From Psettodes erumei (lineage: Eukaryota > Chordata > Actinopteri > Pleuronectiformes > Psettodidae): DNA of 64,000 nucleotides. The stretch's first letter is position 1; the number at the start of each line of letters is the position of its first letter. The notes under the pieces are model-generated. The model had not been told where the DNA came from. It ran no database searches and saw only the letters and a list, made by a program, of their open reading frames with translations. The DNA is taken from assembly GCA_016785225.1 (NCBI GenBank), contig JAFBJZ010000665.1, positions 3,105,001 through 3,169,000 on the forward strand, in the 5' to 3' direction. Below, in pieces: positions 13,554-27,500 of the stretch. The translations under genes were made by a program, and so were the position numbers.

Positions 13554-15790
13554 TGTTTTTTTCCCCATCCAAAAACATCTAAACAGCTTTCTTCCTCTCC
13601 CTCGGCTCCCGCGCCGAGCGCTCGCAGGCATTAGCCAGGCGGTTATTTATTTTTCTTCTGGCTTCAGTCTCAGGAAAAACCACCACCCAGACGAGCGGGC
13701 GCAAAGCAAACTCGGTGCCGGAGAAACTCCACAAACTTTATGAGTAAAGCTGAGCTGAAAAAAAAAAGCCACCGAACCACATGAGACGGGATGAGAACGT
13801 CACGCTCGCTTTCAGGCGCATCTTTGGCCGTTCTGTCACCATCTGCGCGTCACAATATTCCGTGCCCTCGTCGGCCACGAAGCTCGTACGGCTCACGTGA
13901 AGGCGAGGTTCCGCTCCCGTCGCCCGCGGCGGGAATCCACGGACCCGGCTTTAATACCAATCTACCCTCTCCGACCAGGACTTAGCCATCTTCCGATGGC
14001 TGCTTCCAGCGCGAAAACTCTCCTTGTCGCCCCCTGAACTTCCCCGGCCTTCCTCAGTCACCGGATCTGAATCCTATAGAACCTCTGGGATGCAGGATAC
14101 GTCTCCAACATCTCGAGATCTCAACATCAAGGGAGAGCCCACTCAGGGTAAGTGTGCTGTTCCTCATGAAGAGCGCGCCGAGCGCACATAAAACCAGGAC
14201 ATATTAGATACTCAGTGGCCGCACCACCAGTTTATTTTTAAAGCATATCAAAAGTGTGTTGACCCAACTTTAAGTGGTGTGAACGCCGCTCAGGAAATCC
14301 GCGGTCAGGCGCTCAACTAGTTATAAATCGACAGCTTCCTGCAAGAAAACACCTGAACCCCCCCCTCCGCCCGCCACCCCCGCCCCCACCTCCCAGAAGT
14401 GACACACATCCACAGCCCAGCGGCAGTAAACAGGAGAGAAGTGGTCCGAGTAGCGCTGAGGCGTCACTCGTGTGCTTAAAGAGAGGCCAAAGAGCGGGCA
14501 CGGGAGCAGAGAGGAAGATTAATTATTAACACGGCCGGATCCTCACAATGATATCAGCACCCCAGCTCCGCCCGATAAGACGAGGAGGGAGCCGTGAGCT
14601 CGTCGGCTTAACCCCATCACGGCTGACCCCGGGGGGGGTTAGCCCTCGAGACCAGGAGCGCGGCGCATACACTGTGTTACGTCTGAGAGGCTGCCCAGAG
14701 CCTTCCAAAGTTAATCCGGACGTCCCGCAGGATGCATCGGTGCGGCCCGGACAGAGACCGGACCTCAACCCAAAACGGGTGCCGCGTCTGATCCGAAGCG
14801 GTTCTGCAGAAAGCCAGGGCCCAGAAAACCCGCCGGTCATCGCGCAGGCCCCATCTGCAGCTCGTTTGCCACGGCCGCAGGAGGCCGGACCACCTCTCAG
14901 CTCCTAGGGGTTCGCTTAGCACGGTGAATGTTTAATGGACGCGTTCAATAAAGACATCAGAGATTAGAGCTCTTTATCTGAAGCACGCTGTGTTCAACCG
15001 CACTCGAAACCCGAGCGAAGATTCAATCATTTTATGACCAGCTGAGTCACAAAAACAGGTCGCTCGCACAAACACTTCTTCCCGCCACTGGATTTAAATT
15101 GCAAATTGGAAAGTTTTCAGTCACACATGTAATTCGGTGTAATCTGGGATTTGAGCAGCAGGGTTGGAGCCTCTGTGGAGAAACCTGGACCCATTCAAAC
15201 TGTCATCGCTGGTGACGTGTAAAGTTGACTCTTTCGGTGACAAATATGTAACAGCCGGACGAAAAAAAGAGAGGACAGAACAGGAAGGGGAAAACTGTTT
15301 TTTTTTCCCCCAACAGCAGGAGTCTTGTCCCTGTGCCGCACAAAGAGCTACTGTGTGGCAAGAGGGCCGAACGAGAAACGCGCAAGCAGTGAGCGGCTTT
15401 TTCCACAGAGACCTGCTCGCGTGCGCTTTTCGCACAGAAGCGCGCCGCGCCGCGTTCCGCCGCCGCCGCTCGGCCCGATCGCGCAGGCCCGCTTCCTGCC
15501 GGTTCGTGTGCCGCGTTGAGCGCACAAGCACAAGGAAGCTGGGGGTTGCCGCCAGACGCAGACGGCAAAGCAGCAGAGTGAGCCTCGAGAGTCGCCGCTT
15601 CATCAGGCCACGGTGAGACACCCAATGGCGGACACGCGCGCACACACACGCTCTTGCAGCACAGATGGCTCGTGGACGCACGTAGCAGCACACGACGCCG
15701 CATCTTGCCACCAAGCCAATAACACTTCTCACTTTGTTATGTTTAGTTGAGCTTTCAAGCCCGCTCACAGCGCGAGGGTTGCTAAATGTA

Positions 15791-15821
<31 letters not shown>

Positions 15822-16037
15822 TTCCCTGCATCCAGCCGCTGCCTCACCTTGAACTGTCTATGAATCGGAGTGATGGGATCCAGCTCCCCATCCCCGTATT
15901 CAAACGCCTCCTCCTCCTCCTCCAGCACCCTGTCCAAGTAGCACAGCACCTCCTCCTCTTCCTCCTCCATGATTCCTCCTTTCTTTTCCTCTCTTTCTCT
16001 GTCCCTTTCTTTCCCCCTTCTCCTCCTCCTCCTCCTC

Positions 16038-16068
<31 letters not shown>

Positions 16069-16247
16069 GCCTGCGATTCCCCTCGTCAGGGCCTGCCTGG
16101 ACACATCGGTGTTTTCCCCTCAGAGCGAGTCGTCTGGACACCGACAGAGAGAGAGAGAGAGAGAGAGGGAGAAAGAGAGAGGACCCCGCCTACTCACCCC
16201 ACCCCCTTCCTCTGCCGGGCTTCCTGGTGCGTGTCTGTGCGTGTACT

Positions 16248-16288
<41 letters not shown>

Positions 16289-19200
16289 CCGCTGTTCCGC
16301 CCCGGTCGATGAGGTCTGCCCTCCCTCCACAGGCGCCCCTCCCCTCGCAACGAGCGCCGTCCGGCCACTTCCTCGATGGCTGCGTGGGGCCGCCTCTCTC
16401 TCTCTCTCTCTCTCTCTCCCTCTCTCTCTCTGCACCGCACCGGGAGCCCCCTGTCTCTTTATGTCTCTCTTCCGTTTTAACACTTCCTCGTGGCGCAAAA
16501 AAGAAACGCACTGTTTCTTTCTTTCTCACACCGGCGCCTGCTGCGGGGCTCGTCCCCGCCTCGTCCTCTCTGGCCGTTGCCTCTATTATTGATCTGCCGA
16601 GAGCGGCTCGTTCTACGGTTACAGGTCACGCGGTTCACGGGGCTACGGCGGCCGCCGGAAAGAGCGGTTAGCGGGGCCAATGAGCCAATGGGCCGATGAG
16701 CGCCGGATGTTCGGAATGAAATTCAACGTGAAAATGCGAATGATTAGCCGGAGTCGCCGTGCGGGGGGTTTGGCGTGCGAGCGAGTTCGCTCGCAGCGTG
16801 TTTATGAATGAATCCAATTCACTCACCGCAACCGCGCGCCCTGCCTGTGACCCAGAGACGCCACTTCAAAGGAAGTTTGCGCTCAGAGCTGCTATACCAC
16901 CACTCCACCATGTCTCTCTGACTCGAGAGATTGTAGTCCCCCCCCCCCATCCCGAAACTCACTTTCTCAGACTAATTTGGCAAAAATCGAGGCTAGTCCT
17001 TCAGGGCTAACCCTCCTTGGCTACGCTAAGTAGGCCACATTTATTTTACAGGCCAAGGACTTGGACGAGTGTTGGGAAAATAAATAAGGACAAACTAATG
17101 TTTGTATATCTGGGACAACCCCCATTATTAGCAATTACTCTGGGCAGAGAAAGGGTCGAATAAGCAGATTCGGACCAAGGAAGGAAAATAAAGTCAGACC
17201 TAACGAAAGACAGAGCAGAAAATGAAGAAAAGGTCAAGAAAGAGGAGGGAGAAAAGGAAACCACAAAACGAGCAAGGCGGGTTTTATTTTTGGCCCAATT
17301 TGAGGTTCCGTTTAATTAGGGAAACGCTCTTCAAAAGGACGAGGGAAACCTGAGGTGGCACGTTCACGTACGGGGGAGGACGGCGTCGGAGTCGGCGGGG
17401 CGGCGGCGTCTGACACAAGCACTCCGAGAACATTTTTTTTTTGCGCGGCATCAAACCAGCGGGGGCCATGAACTCGTCTGGGTAGATCTGCCGCTCGGAT
17501 GACCGATCTGTTTCATCTCGGCTTCGCTGGATTCGAAACTAACCGGGCACCTCCGCTGCATTTCTTTGTATCGGTTCTCAGTTCCTGAGATCTAGCCTCA
17601 GGCAACAGGTCTTAAACTATCCCTTACAAATGTGTTTTTTTAGGTTTCACGTTTGAAAATGTCCCGTCAGGCCTGTTCTCACCCAAACCTGCCACTAGAT
17701 GGAGACACGCCCTCACTTACGCCAGCAGAGCCTGCACAGAGCGACTGGCAATGAATCGAGCGGAGCAGGAAGCTCGGCGATTCATAAATAACCACTATTA
17801 CAACAAGATCAGAGTATTTACAGTGCTGTGCTCATACAGAGACTAAAGGGAACGGAAGGATCAGGGATTTTAAAAATTGCAGGCAAAGGAGAGACGCAGC
17901 AGGCACATTCAAAGATGGAGGGTGAAGAACGAGACGGTGCAATGAAGGCGATGTCAGACAAGTGTGAGCCAGCCACTAACGGCTGCTGTGGTTTTCGTCC
18001 AGACCCTTAAAGCTGCCGGGACATGTGATGCAGCACGAGCTCTGCTGACCTCTGACCTACTGATATGGAGGAGGGGTTGAGTACTTGACGGGACCACAGA
18101 CACTAAAATACGCAGAGAAAAACTGAAATGAGAACGAGCCAAAGAATATCCTCTCAGGGAAACTTCAGTCAGCTGTTGTCAACGCCTGGTTTCTGGTAAC
18201 GCTGCCGGGCAAATCCGCAGAAAACGTGTTTTGTATTTCCATATATTTTGAATAAACAGAAGAGCGGTTCGTGCCCAGCGCTTCCTCCTCACCGTCTCAC
18301 AGTTCTAAATTACAAAAAAACGCCAACTTTGCGGATAACCGTGGCCCTCGAACATACCCTCCCGCCTACGCGCGCGGAGCGGCGGATTGGCGTGGAGCCC
18401 CGGCGGTCGTTTCCTGCTGCTGCAAACGCGACACCGCGGGCAGTCCGGCTATCGAAGGCTAATCGTCAACAATTACAGCGGGTCAAGATCCGGCCGCTGG
18501 CTACAGGAAGAAAAGGATTTAGCGGCCCGGGGAGACTAAAAGACTGTCATCAGGAAGACCGAAATCATTCTGTGCGAAAGCTGCTGCTGCTCCTAACAAC
18601 AGGGAACAGGGGCTGGTGATGATACATCAGGTTTGACTCTGATGCTCTCATCAACGGGACGTCAGGGTGTTCGCCATGCAACATGTTAGACTTTGAGAAA
18701 ACATTTTCAGCGCCGATTTCATTTCAAACGCAACATTTCAACTGCGCTCGCTGTGTCCGATCGCGTGCCGAATGCTACCTCGACCAAGAAAAAGTGTCTG
18801 GAAGAAATGATCAGTGGTTCCCTGCCATGTGGGGAATCCATCAAACAACTCAGGGACTGCTGTGGAAGAAGGTCACGCTTGACGGGCTAATCAAAAACCC
18901 ACCGGCATATTCCTTAAGGCCCGTCAAGAAACACGCTCGGAGACGCCCTCGCGAGCGACGACCGGAACATCCGGCTTGTGATTCATGTCTCACATCACCT
19001 CTCTCTCCCATCTGTCGCGTTATTCCATTTTCTAATAATGCAGAGAGGTGTGTGTGTGTGTCCTCACCCCAGGCAGCAGGCCCTCTGGTGGCGTGGGGGA
19101 GACCGTTTCTCCATCGGGCCCTTGGGGCGGGCACAGCTGCGGCGACATGGTGGGCGATTCGTCTATGTAGGGCAGCGTCTCCGAGCCGTCCTGAGACTTG

Positions 19201-22200
19201 CCGTCCTCCGCGCCGTCCCCCTCGTAGCCATCTGTGTTGTAGTTAAAATCTGGAGGGGAGGGGGGGAGAGGAGAGGAGAGAAAGATGGCGGTTTAGCAAT
19301 TTGACCGCAGAGAACAGGGTCCTCGCGGGGCTCCAGTGACTCGCAGCCACGACTCAGTGGGAACAATCTGGAGTTTCTTCAATGCCATTTTCAAGCATCG
19401 AGTTAACCCGTCATCCACCACTTATTCTGTCGGCTGTGCAGAGATTAAAATGTTGCAAATTAAAAGAAAGAAAAAGATTTTTATGTGCAAACACAGAAAA
19501 GAAAGATGTTTGCCAACAGTCTTCGGTGATCTCCTTATTGTTCATGCAGCTGACACAGTGCGGCATATTATATTTTCTGAACTTGGAATAGGAGAAGTGC
19601 ATAAAGCAGAGCTTGCGTAACTAGCTGTAACCCTTACAAAAAGCCGCACAGCAGCCGCCGGAAAAGCGGAACCAAGCGTCTGATAAGAGAACCACGTGGG
19701 CGGCGCGTAGGTGCGACCGTCTTTCCCGTCTGTGACCCGTGTGTGTCCGGCGAGCCACGAAAGGAGAGCAGGGGTCAGCCCCCGCTGGAGCGGCGCACGC
19801 CATCGGGCCAAAGCTGACGGGTTGCGTGGAGAGGCCGGCGGGCCAAAGCTGACGGGTTGCGTGGAGAGGCCGGCGCGCCGCCGTCTGTCACCTACTGACA
19901 CGCGACATAAGCCGCGACCCCCGGACCTCCCACCTGTCAATCACGAGATTAATAATAAATACACCCCCTCCATCTGTTAGGTGCATGTGTGGCCCACTGA
20001 GACTCGCACATACCATATGCTTCATTTGTAGCTGTTGGGCAAATAGATGACAAATGGTGCGTTTGGGCCTATGATGACACGAGTGGAACATGAGGTGAAA
20101 TGGGGGTGGGGGGGTGGGGTCAGGCGAGGCCAATCGGTCTGACCGGAAAAGATTTGCTCTCACTGTGTGCAAGTGCACGCATTTGTTTTGAGGTCTGTCC
20201 CCTGCGTTAGAAAGACGCCGGGATTGGTCGTGCGCCTAGCAGAGAGCCAGTCCATCACGGAGAACGCGGCGACAGCAGCGAGGACGAAGCAAACGGCTGA
20301 ATTTCGACCGGGCTCTTTAACTCCCCATTTGCATTTAACGCCAGCCGTGTGTCTGTGCGTTAAACTGTCAGCGTGCGCCATCGCAGCCCTCGTCAGTTCG
20401 ATCGAACGCGGCTCGGTGCGCGAGCACTATTGTTTATCCTCATTACGTCTGATTAGTCGTATTAGTGTGAGGCAGGCAGAGAGCGAAGGGGGGAGAGGGG
20501 AGCGGCTGCAAACGAGAGAGGCTCTGCTGCTGCCTGGCCCATCCGTCCAGACCCGTCCGCTCCGACCGAGACCCGGGGCGGCCGCAGAAACGGAGGAGGT
20601 GAGGGGGATGCGAAGAGATGCCGTGTAGTCAGTGACGCTGTCAGGTCACAGCCGTGCATGGCGCACGTAACACGGTTAGCGGAGCACGCCGCATACGCAG
20701 AGTTGGGACATTAAATGCACAAATGGGAACTGTACAGGTGCGATGCTAAACGGGCAACGGGACCACTGTGAGGATCCAGTTTCTGTTGACACAAAACACT
20801 CGACTGTTATCGGCCCAGCGGCACCTTCATTCGTTCATACGTGTATTCGCTACCACGGCGCTCACGTGTACATGAGCCAGCGTCACAGACGGCCGCACGT
20901 GAACGCGTTTCCCTGCGCGGGCTCAAATAAACCCTGGCAATCCCCACGCACCACGAGTGGAAAAAATCAATGCTGCGCTGTCAGAGCACGGAGAGGACGT
21001 GTCCACAGCGCATGGGTCTGACGGGGACGGGCTCGAGACGGCGTCGAGAGAGAGAGGGGACCCGCGGCCATACCGGCAAATCAACAGGTGCCAGCTTCTG
21101 GCACGTCAGCGCAGCGAAGCGGACCTGCAGACTTACCATTGCTGGAGAGGAGAGAGCGGATGACGCACACAGCCTCGAAGAAGAAAGCCATGCCAAACCA
21201 AGCCAAACGCCCTTCGCTGGGAGTCCTCCGCGTCACCGGCGCAGCGCGGCACGCGTCGCGACTGTAAGTCCCGCCGGTCCCATTTCGCTGGGCTCAGATT
21301 CAACAGCGCAGGCGACGACGGGGCTTGACGTATGAAAATAGCAGCCGGCGTTGAATGCTTCCACTGTGATCAACCTCTCAGCTCGGACTCATTCAAATGA
21401 GGCCGAGGAGGAAGTTACAAACACAAAGGGCCGACACTGTGTGGAAGCCATTAAACGTAGCGAGGCGTCAATATTTCTCTCTGTTCAGTGAATACTATCA
21501 CATCCCGGCCGGCCCATAAAGACCGTTCTGTTACGGTTTACGGGTGGCGGGGCAATAAAAATCAATAGCGTGGGTGCACGTGCAGGAGTTTTTAGGTACT
21601 CCGTCAACTGCACACTGATGAACCAACCAAAGCCAGACATCTGCTGGATATTTGGAAATCATTCAAGCTGCTCGTGGTAAGCTGGATCACACCGGCGTTC
21701 CGCATCTGATGTTTAAGGACCCGGCGGTCGAGTCGACAGTCACCGGTCAGGCTCACAGAGAACCGCTTCGCGTGCGTGGAAACGCATCCTTCCCAGAGCC
21801 ACCAGAAAGCCGGGCTGGAGCCGACGGCCATTACTGTGCCATTAGCCGGGCTGAGGGAGAGACCGCAGACCACGAGGAAGATGAAACCACGTCGGACGCT
21901 GTTCATATCCTGCGTGCTGACAGAGGCAGGACGGGTCTGTGCAGAGTTTTATTGAACAAAAGCTTTGAGTCAAATGGAGATTTAACGTTGAGGGCGGATG
22001 AGAGTTGTATGATGTTGCATGAAAGCCATATGCTTCTATTGGAACAGCTACTAAGTCCCCTTAGCAGCGATACTGTAGTTTTGTATAACTTCCTCTTATT
22101 TCTCTGCTGTCAAGGCAGATCTCTTCTCTTCTGCAACCGAACTCCAACTCCAAAACCTGACATTTCTGATGATGTTTTCTGACACCCAACTATCGACAAG

Positions 22201-23787
22201 GTCAAGATTGCCTCGTTGTCCATATGGCCCGTTGTTCACGGGATAAAAAAACCACGCGGACAACCGATTAACATTACATGAGCGCCAGGGTTGAATTTTT
22301 CTCCTGTGAGCACCAGACACAGCAGTCTGTATATGCCATGAATTTGATATTGCTCTCCTCTTGGACCGCCTTATGCACTCCACACAACACTCAGGGAAAT
22401 TAGCGCGGCCCATGAGGGAACACAGACACTCTCGCCGTGTCACTTATGGCGCACACGCGTGCTCTACGCGATTACGCCGAGGCTCTGGCGCGCGTTGATG
22501 GGGTTAGCTGGGGCGAGGGCTGCGGTTAATGGGGAACGGGCGTGCAGCCGGCAGACCTTTCGAACGGGGCGGAGGCGCAAAGCGCGATCTCGCTTCGAGT
22601 CGAGCGCGCGCAAAAGCCGCGGGGAAGGAAACTGACTCGGCAGCTTCGTGGGCAGCGAGTGTGTGTGTGTGTGGGGGGGTTCATCAGAGCAAATGTAATG
22701 AAACGAATGAGGAAAAATAATAAAGATGCCGGCGCTCTCATCAGAGCACAGAGCGGAAACGCAAACGGTTGGAGATCTGCTTTTTAAACAGAAGATACAA
22801 GGACCATATGCTGGCTCGCTGTTGCGCTGTCACGTCACGACACGTGAACACATAAAACATGCAAAATGATGCTTGGGGTGATTTAGAAACCGCGTCATCA
22901 CATCGCCGAACCAAGTATGTACAGTAAAGCATCGCAGTGCGCGAGTACAGCCTGAGCTGAATGGCAGGCCGGTGTTCAGACGCCATCGTTCAACTAGACA
23001 ACCCATAATGCAGTGCACTTCATCGGTGACGATTGATTCGATGAATGATTTCCCCCACTGATAGCCGGCAGCGCAGAGCGAACGGTCCTCCAGAGAACCC
23101 CTGCTGCGGTGCGTGCGACAGGAGACGGGTCCAACCTGCTGCTAAGCCAATAAACACCAAATACCATCGCACGTGCAACCAATTAATTCTGCAGCCCCCT
23201 CCCTGCTGCCCCGGCTATGCCCCCACCCAGCACGTGACCTCGGCCCGGCGCCGGCTCACATCACTCTCGCCGCTAACATCTCCTGGCGGACGGCTCCGTA
23301 TCCACCCGTCGCTCTCTATAAGCGGCCCTCGTTTCCACGGCGAGGACAAAGGCTCCTCTCGGTCACTCACCGGGAAGGCAGCTGCACAGTGACAGCAGGA
23401 GAGAAAAAACACGACAACCACAAACAACACAACTAATAAAACGCGACCTCTCTTGTGCTGCGTCACTCGTCACACCCACACCGGGCTGCCGAGCGACACA
23501 GAGTCCAACATCAAACACGTGGGACGCGGCAGCAGGGTTACACGCGACAAAAGCATCCACGCATATACAGAGGCGTCCGCGAGGAAAAGCAGTTAAGTTC
23601 CGCTGCAGCGGGTGGGAACATGACACGCTGCAAATAGGCTGGTATGCAAATGAAGGTGCGCAGCTACTGCACCTGCGTGATGAGATAACTCATTTTCTCA
23701 CTGTCCGCCTGCATCTGCTCTAATACATAATGTAGCGGCAGGGGCAGGGCGTAGCAGTATTCCTTGTGGGTCAGAGCAAAGCGGCAG

Positions 23788-23828
<41 letters not shown>

Positions 23829-24565
23829 CGCTGCATCCATACTGTGTGTTGACTTGTTGACAGATGAGTCAGCACCAAGGCAAACATTTGCATCCACTGT
23901 CAGTGTCGTTTTTTTTTCTCCCCATTACCATTCAAATTCATTCCACTATTTAAATGGCAGAAACCACTGTTGGCTCATTATCACGTAACCTCCTCATTGT
24001 TTTCTCGATATATTTCGTGTTCTATTAAAAAACAGTGGAAAGCATCTTTTACATGTCTGACTTGAAAAGTTGGGAAAAGAAATCAACAATGTGAAGTGAA
24101 TAAGTAGAAACTAATGTATTTCGTAAGGATTTTTTTTTTTTTTAAAAAAGAAGAAGTAGAAGACACTACACAGGAACACAGTGGGCAGTGGCAAAAAAAT
24201 CAAGAAAATCTACCCGGGCATCAACAATTATGCAGGCCATTCCTTTATTTCCACTTGTGCAAACAACAGACCCTACACGGATACAGTCATCCTCCTTCCT
24301 CCCACCTCTCTTCCTCTTCCAGCTATAGGAGCTCGGCCCCGGCCGTGCAGAGTTGCAAAACTAACAAAGTTCGGAGGGAGTTGCTGCTGCAGTGTGAGAA
24401 TTCAATCAGGGAGCGAAGCGTTGCTTTGCTCAGCAATTTTTTTTTTCCTCAGGAGGAGAGGCATTACATCATGCCCTGCAGCCAGTAACACTGTGTGGGC
24501 GCACAGAGGCAGGCCTGCATCCTGGCGCTGAATCAGTGGTATAGCTGCAGTGACTGAGCGCGCAC

Positions 24566-24597
<32 letters not shown>

Positions 24598-27500
24598 TTT
24601 ACAGAAGCAGTGTTGTGCACCTTCCAGTTTCATCGGGGAGATCATTTAAAGCAGGAGAAAAAGGAGAGGGCGTCAGCGCGTGTGCATGTTTGCTATTCAA
24701 CCATCTTTGCTGTGCACTGGATATATACTGTGTGCGCTCGTATGGTTGTATGTGTGTGTGCGTTGTTGGTGGTTGAAAAGATATTCCTCCGCATCTTCAG
24801 TAAAAGATGTAGAGGAGATGAAGCGTAACGGATCTGATTCTCCGCGGACCAGTTAAAAGACTGGGGGGGGGGGGGTACAGTGCGACGCCACATCAGCGGC
24901 TTGACGGACGTGCGGTGATTTTGTGCGCGTGTACGTACTGACAGGCAGTTGCGCCCCCTCGTCCCGGGGTCATCAATCAGGAGGTGACACAGGGGAAATT
25001 AAAAGCCTTTATGAAGGTCTGCTTTACGGCCCGCGCCCGCGTTCCCATCATCAACATAAAGTTCCTCGGCGGCGGCGGCGCGACATGAGACTCTTGAGGA
25101 CAGAACCGGCAGCAATACAGCGTCACTGGAAACCAATTTCTTCCCACATTATGCAGACGCTCAAATAATAATAATAAAAAAGCAATAAAATCAAGAGAGG
25201 AGCTTGGGTGCACATACCTCTGAGTTAAATTATTGCATCCAATTTGCTGCTATTGTGGGTTTTTTTTTAGCTTTTAAAGGATTTGGGTTTGTTTGTTTTT
25301 CATTCGGTGAACCAGAATCATCAGGTGGATGTCTCCCCCCTCGCACGATTACTGTTCAAAAACCATCAAGAGTAACCAGAGGCAAACCTGCTGGCCGACG
25401 ACAAGCAGCCGCCGGCCACAGAGGCAGATGCGGAGCGACAGATCAAACAGCTCAGGTACTCATCCATGGCAGCCCGCCCACATCGATCAAAATCACTCGG
25501 GTTCAGCCTCATACTTCTCTGAGCCTCCAGATGCACCGTGTGCGAGGCCTTTAGGGGACATCGTAAAAACACAGCTTACGGGACATAATCCTCGCTTTCT
25601 CTCTCTCCTTCTTTAAGGAGCTGTCATGAGTCTCCGGAGGTACGTTGGTGACACGCCACGCGGTCCAACGCCGCAAGCTAAATTCTCAACCCCGACACGC
25701 ACTCACCGTCTTCCATGTGCACAGGCACGGCCCCTCCACCAATTACACTCACGGCCACATCAATCTAGGCTGCACTGCGAACATTAAATCAGAGACATTG
25801 TTTGACAATGACGCTCCGCGGCACTTCGGGGGCGACTGAGGTGTCGGCGAAGCATTTTGTTAACAGATGTCCGCCGCACGGCGCCGGCGGTCCTAAACAA
25901 AGAACAGTCGAGGGCTGCGTCCACGAACACGCGTCCCCTGAAACGGCTCGGGTTGCCCGATTAGATACGCCTTGTGTATTTTTAATAAAATATCAGCTTT
26001 TAGAGTCGGGTTTTGGCTCGGCCCACTGCAGCACCACGGCAGGAAAGCTTACATTTTAAATGGGCTTCTTCTCAAATGGCTTGTTTAATCTGACAAGACA
26101 CTGTTAACAGTTCACAATCTATCAATATTCAGGGTTTTTTTTCCACCGAGAAAGCATCAAATCTTTGCATTTGAAAAGCACATTTTTCACATTTCTGCTT
26201 TAAAAAGGAGAAAGGGTTCATTTCATGATCAACAACTGTTTTTGCAGCTCTACAAAGGGCACAAATTTCCCAGAAAAAATGAATGAATCAGAATGAATGG
26301 AAATAAATTAAATTCGCTGGGCAACTTTAATTCACAAAACTTAGCTTTTTTTATTTTTTTGCATTTTGACAAGTAGAAAAGAAAACAGCTATAAAACAGC
26401 ATATAATGAAAGAAAAAGAAAACTAGTAGCACAGCAAACTTTCCCAGAAACACAATCTCGTTGTCCCATAAAACCATCTAGCCACAACACCACCCTGCAC
26501 TATGACCTATGACCTATGAGGGACCTGAACGCCGACGGACCCCGCTCGGAGCTCTCCAGCTGCATCCAGCCATCAGCCGCTTGATCGCACGATCGCACGA
26601 AATGTGCACGCGCTGGAAACTGAAAGCTTAAAAAGCCGAGAGCTTTTAGAGCCTTGCGGTCTAAAAATAACAGGAAGTACGCAGGATGTGGCAGGTAGTT
26701 ACAGCGATAAATACAGGTCACCAAGTCGACGTGGGGGCGCTGCGGTGTGAAAGGTGTACTGGTCACACTCAGCATCCTGAGAGCGAACACAACAGCAGGG
26801 CGACTGCAGGCTGAACCCTACAATTTAATCGCAAATAATCAGATTACTTCTGAGAATACTGCCAGGTGTAATCCAATTCTTCTACAGAGATGGGACATTT
26901 TAACTTTCTTCTTACGTACTCCCATCTGGATTAACTCGTTAAACCGATGACACAGATGGCTTTCTCTTTACTGATCTTAATCTGATTCTGCTGTTATCGA
27001 TGTAAGCGTGGATTGCGCGTCGCCCTCAGAAAGCGAAAGAACGGCAGCATCTGTGATGATTCAGACCGCAGAATTATGGTCGAGTCTCAGTGCGCGCCAT
27101 CAGACCCTGCCCCCTTTCCGCCGGCTTGATGTCACAACCGCGTGAAACGACGCTCGCTGAGGCCGAGTGGAGGACTGCGAGTAGCTGCGCTCTGAAAGCC
27201 CGAGAACACCCCCCTTCCATCCTGTTCAAGATGATAATGGGTTTGGTCCTGAGATAATGGTAACCACTGTGCTCAGGAAGCAGGCTGAGCACACTTTAAA
27301 GGTCAGCAAGCTGCGGGACTCCCACGCATTAGTTACTGCGGAGAGAGAGAGAGAGAGAGAGAGAGATCGAAAGAGTGAGAAGGGAAGCAGAGACCGAGAG
27401 GACCAAAAAGAAATTTTAAAAAAGAAATATCTAACGTGGGCACGCCGATGACACTTCTAATGTTTCACGCCGCGAACGCGTTCCACCGCAAACATGGCAG

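Larger units (their letters stand above)
13261..15847 (-). other. abr: abr intron between exons 1b and 3
   Basis: Intronic for every isoform. It contains microsatellites, a Tc1/mariner transposon remnant near 13986-14110, and GC-rich sequence at 14530-14900 and 15420-15560 whose long frames match nothing I know. Confidence 0.65.
15971..16760 (-). promoter_or_regulatory. abr: candidate promoter and 5' UTR of abr isoform 1b
   Basis: CpG-containing sequence just upstream of exon 1b, beginning with a long homopurine tract in the transcript sense (15971-16068) and including GA, CA and further GA repeats. I see no TATA box. Assignment rests only on position next to a first exon. Confidence 0.45.

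Noticed and set aside
14741..14790. Second Tc1-like SPDLNP motif (gaccggacctcaacccaaaa)
   Set aside because: The similarity is limited to a few codons and the surrounding frame does not continue as transposase.
15121..15831. 236-codon minus-strand frame
   Set aside because: GC-rich with arginine/cysteine-biased composition and a translated CA repeat at one end; no family resemblance.
15969..16592. 207-codon plus-strand frame rich in Leu/Ser and Cys/Val
   Set aside because: Translated CT and TG repeats opposite the exon 1b promoter.
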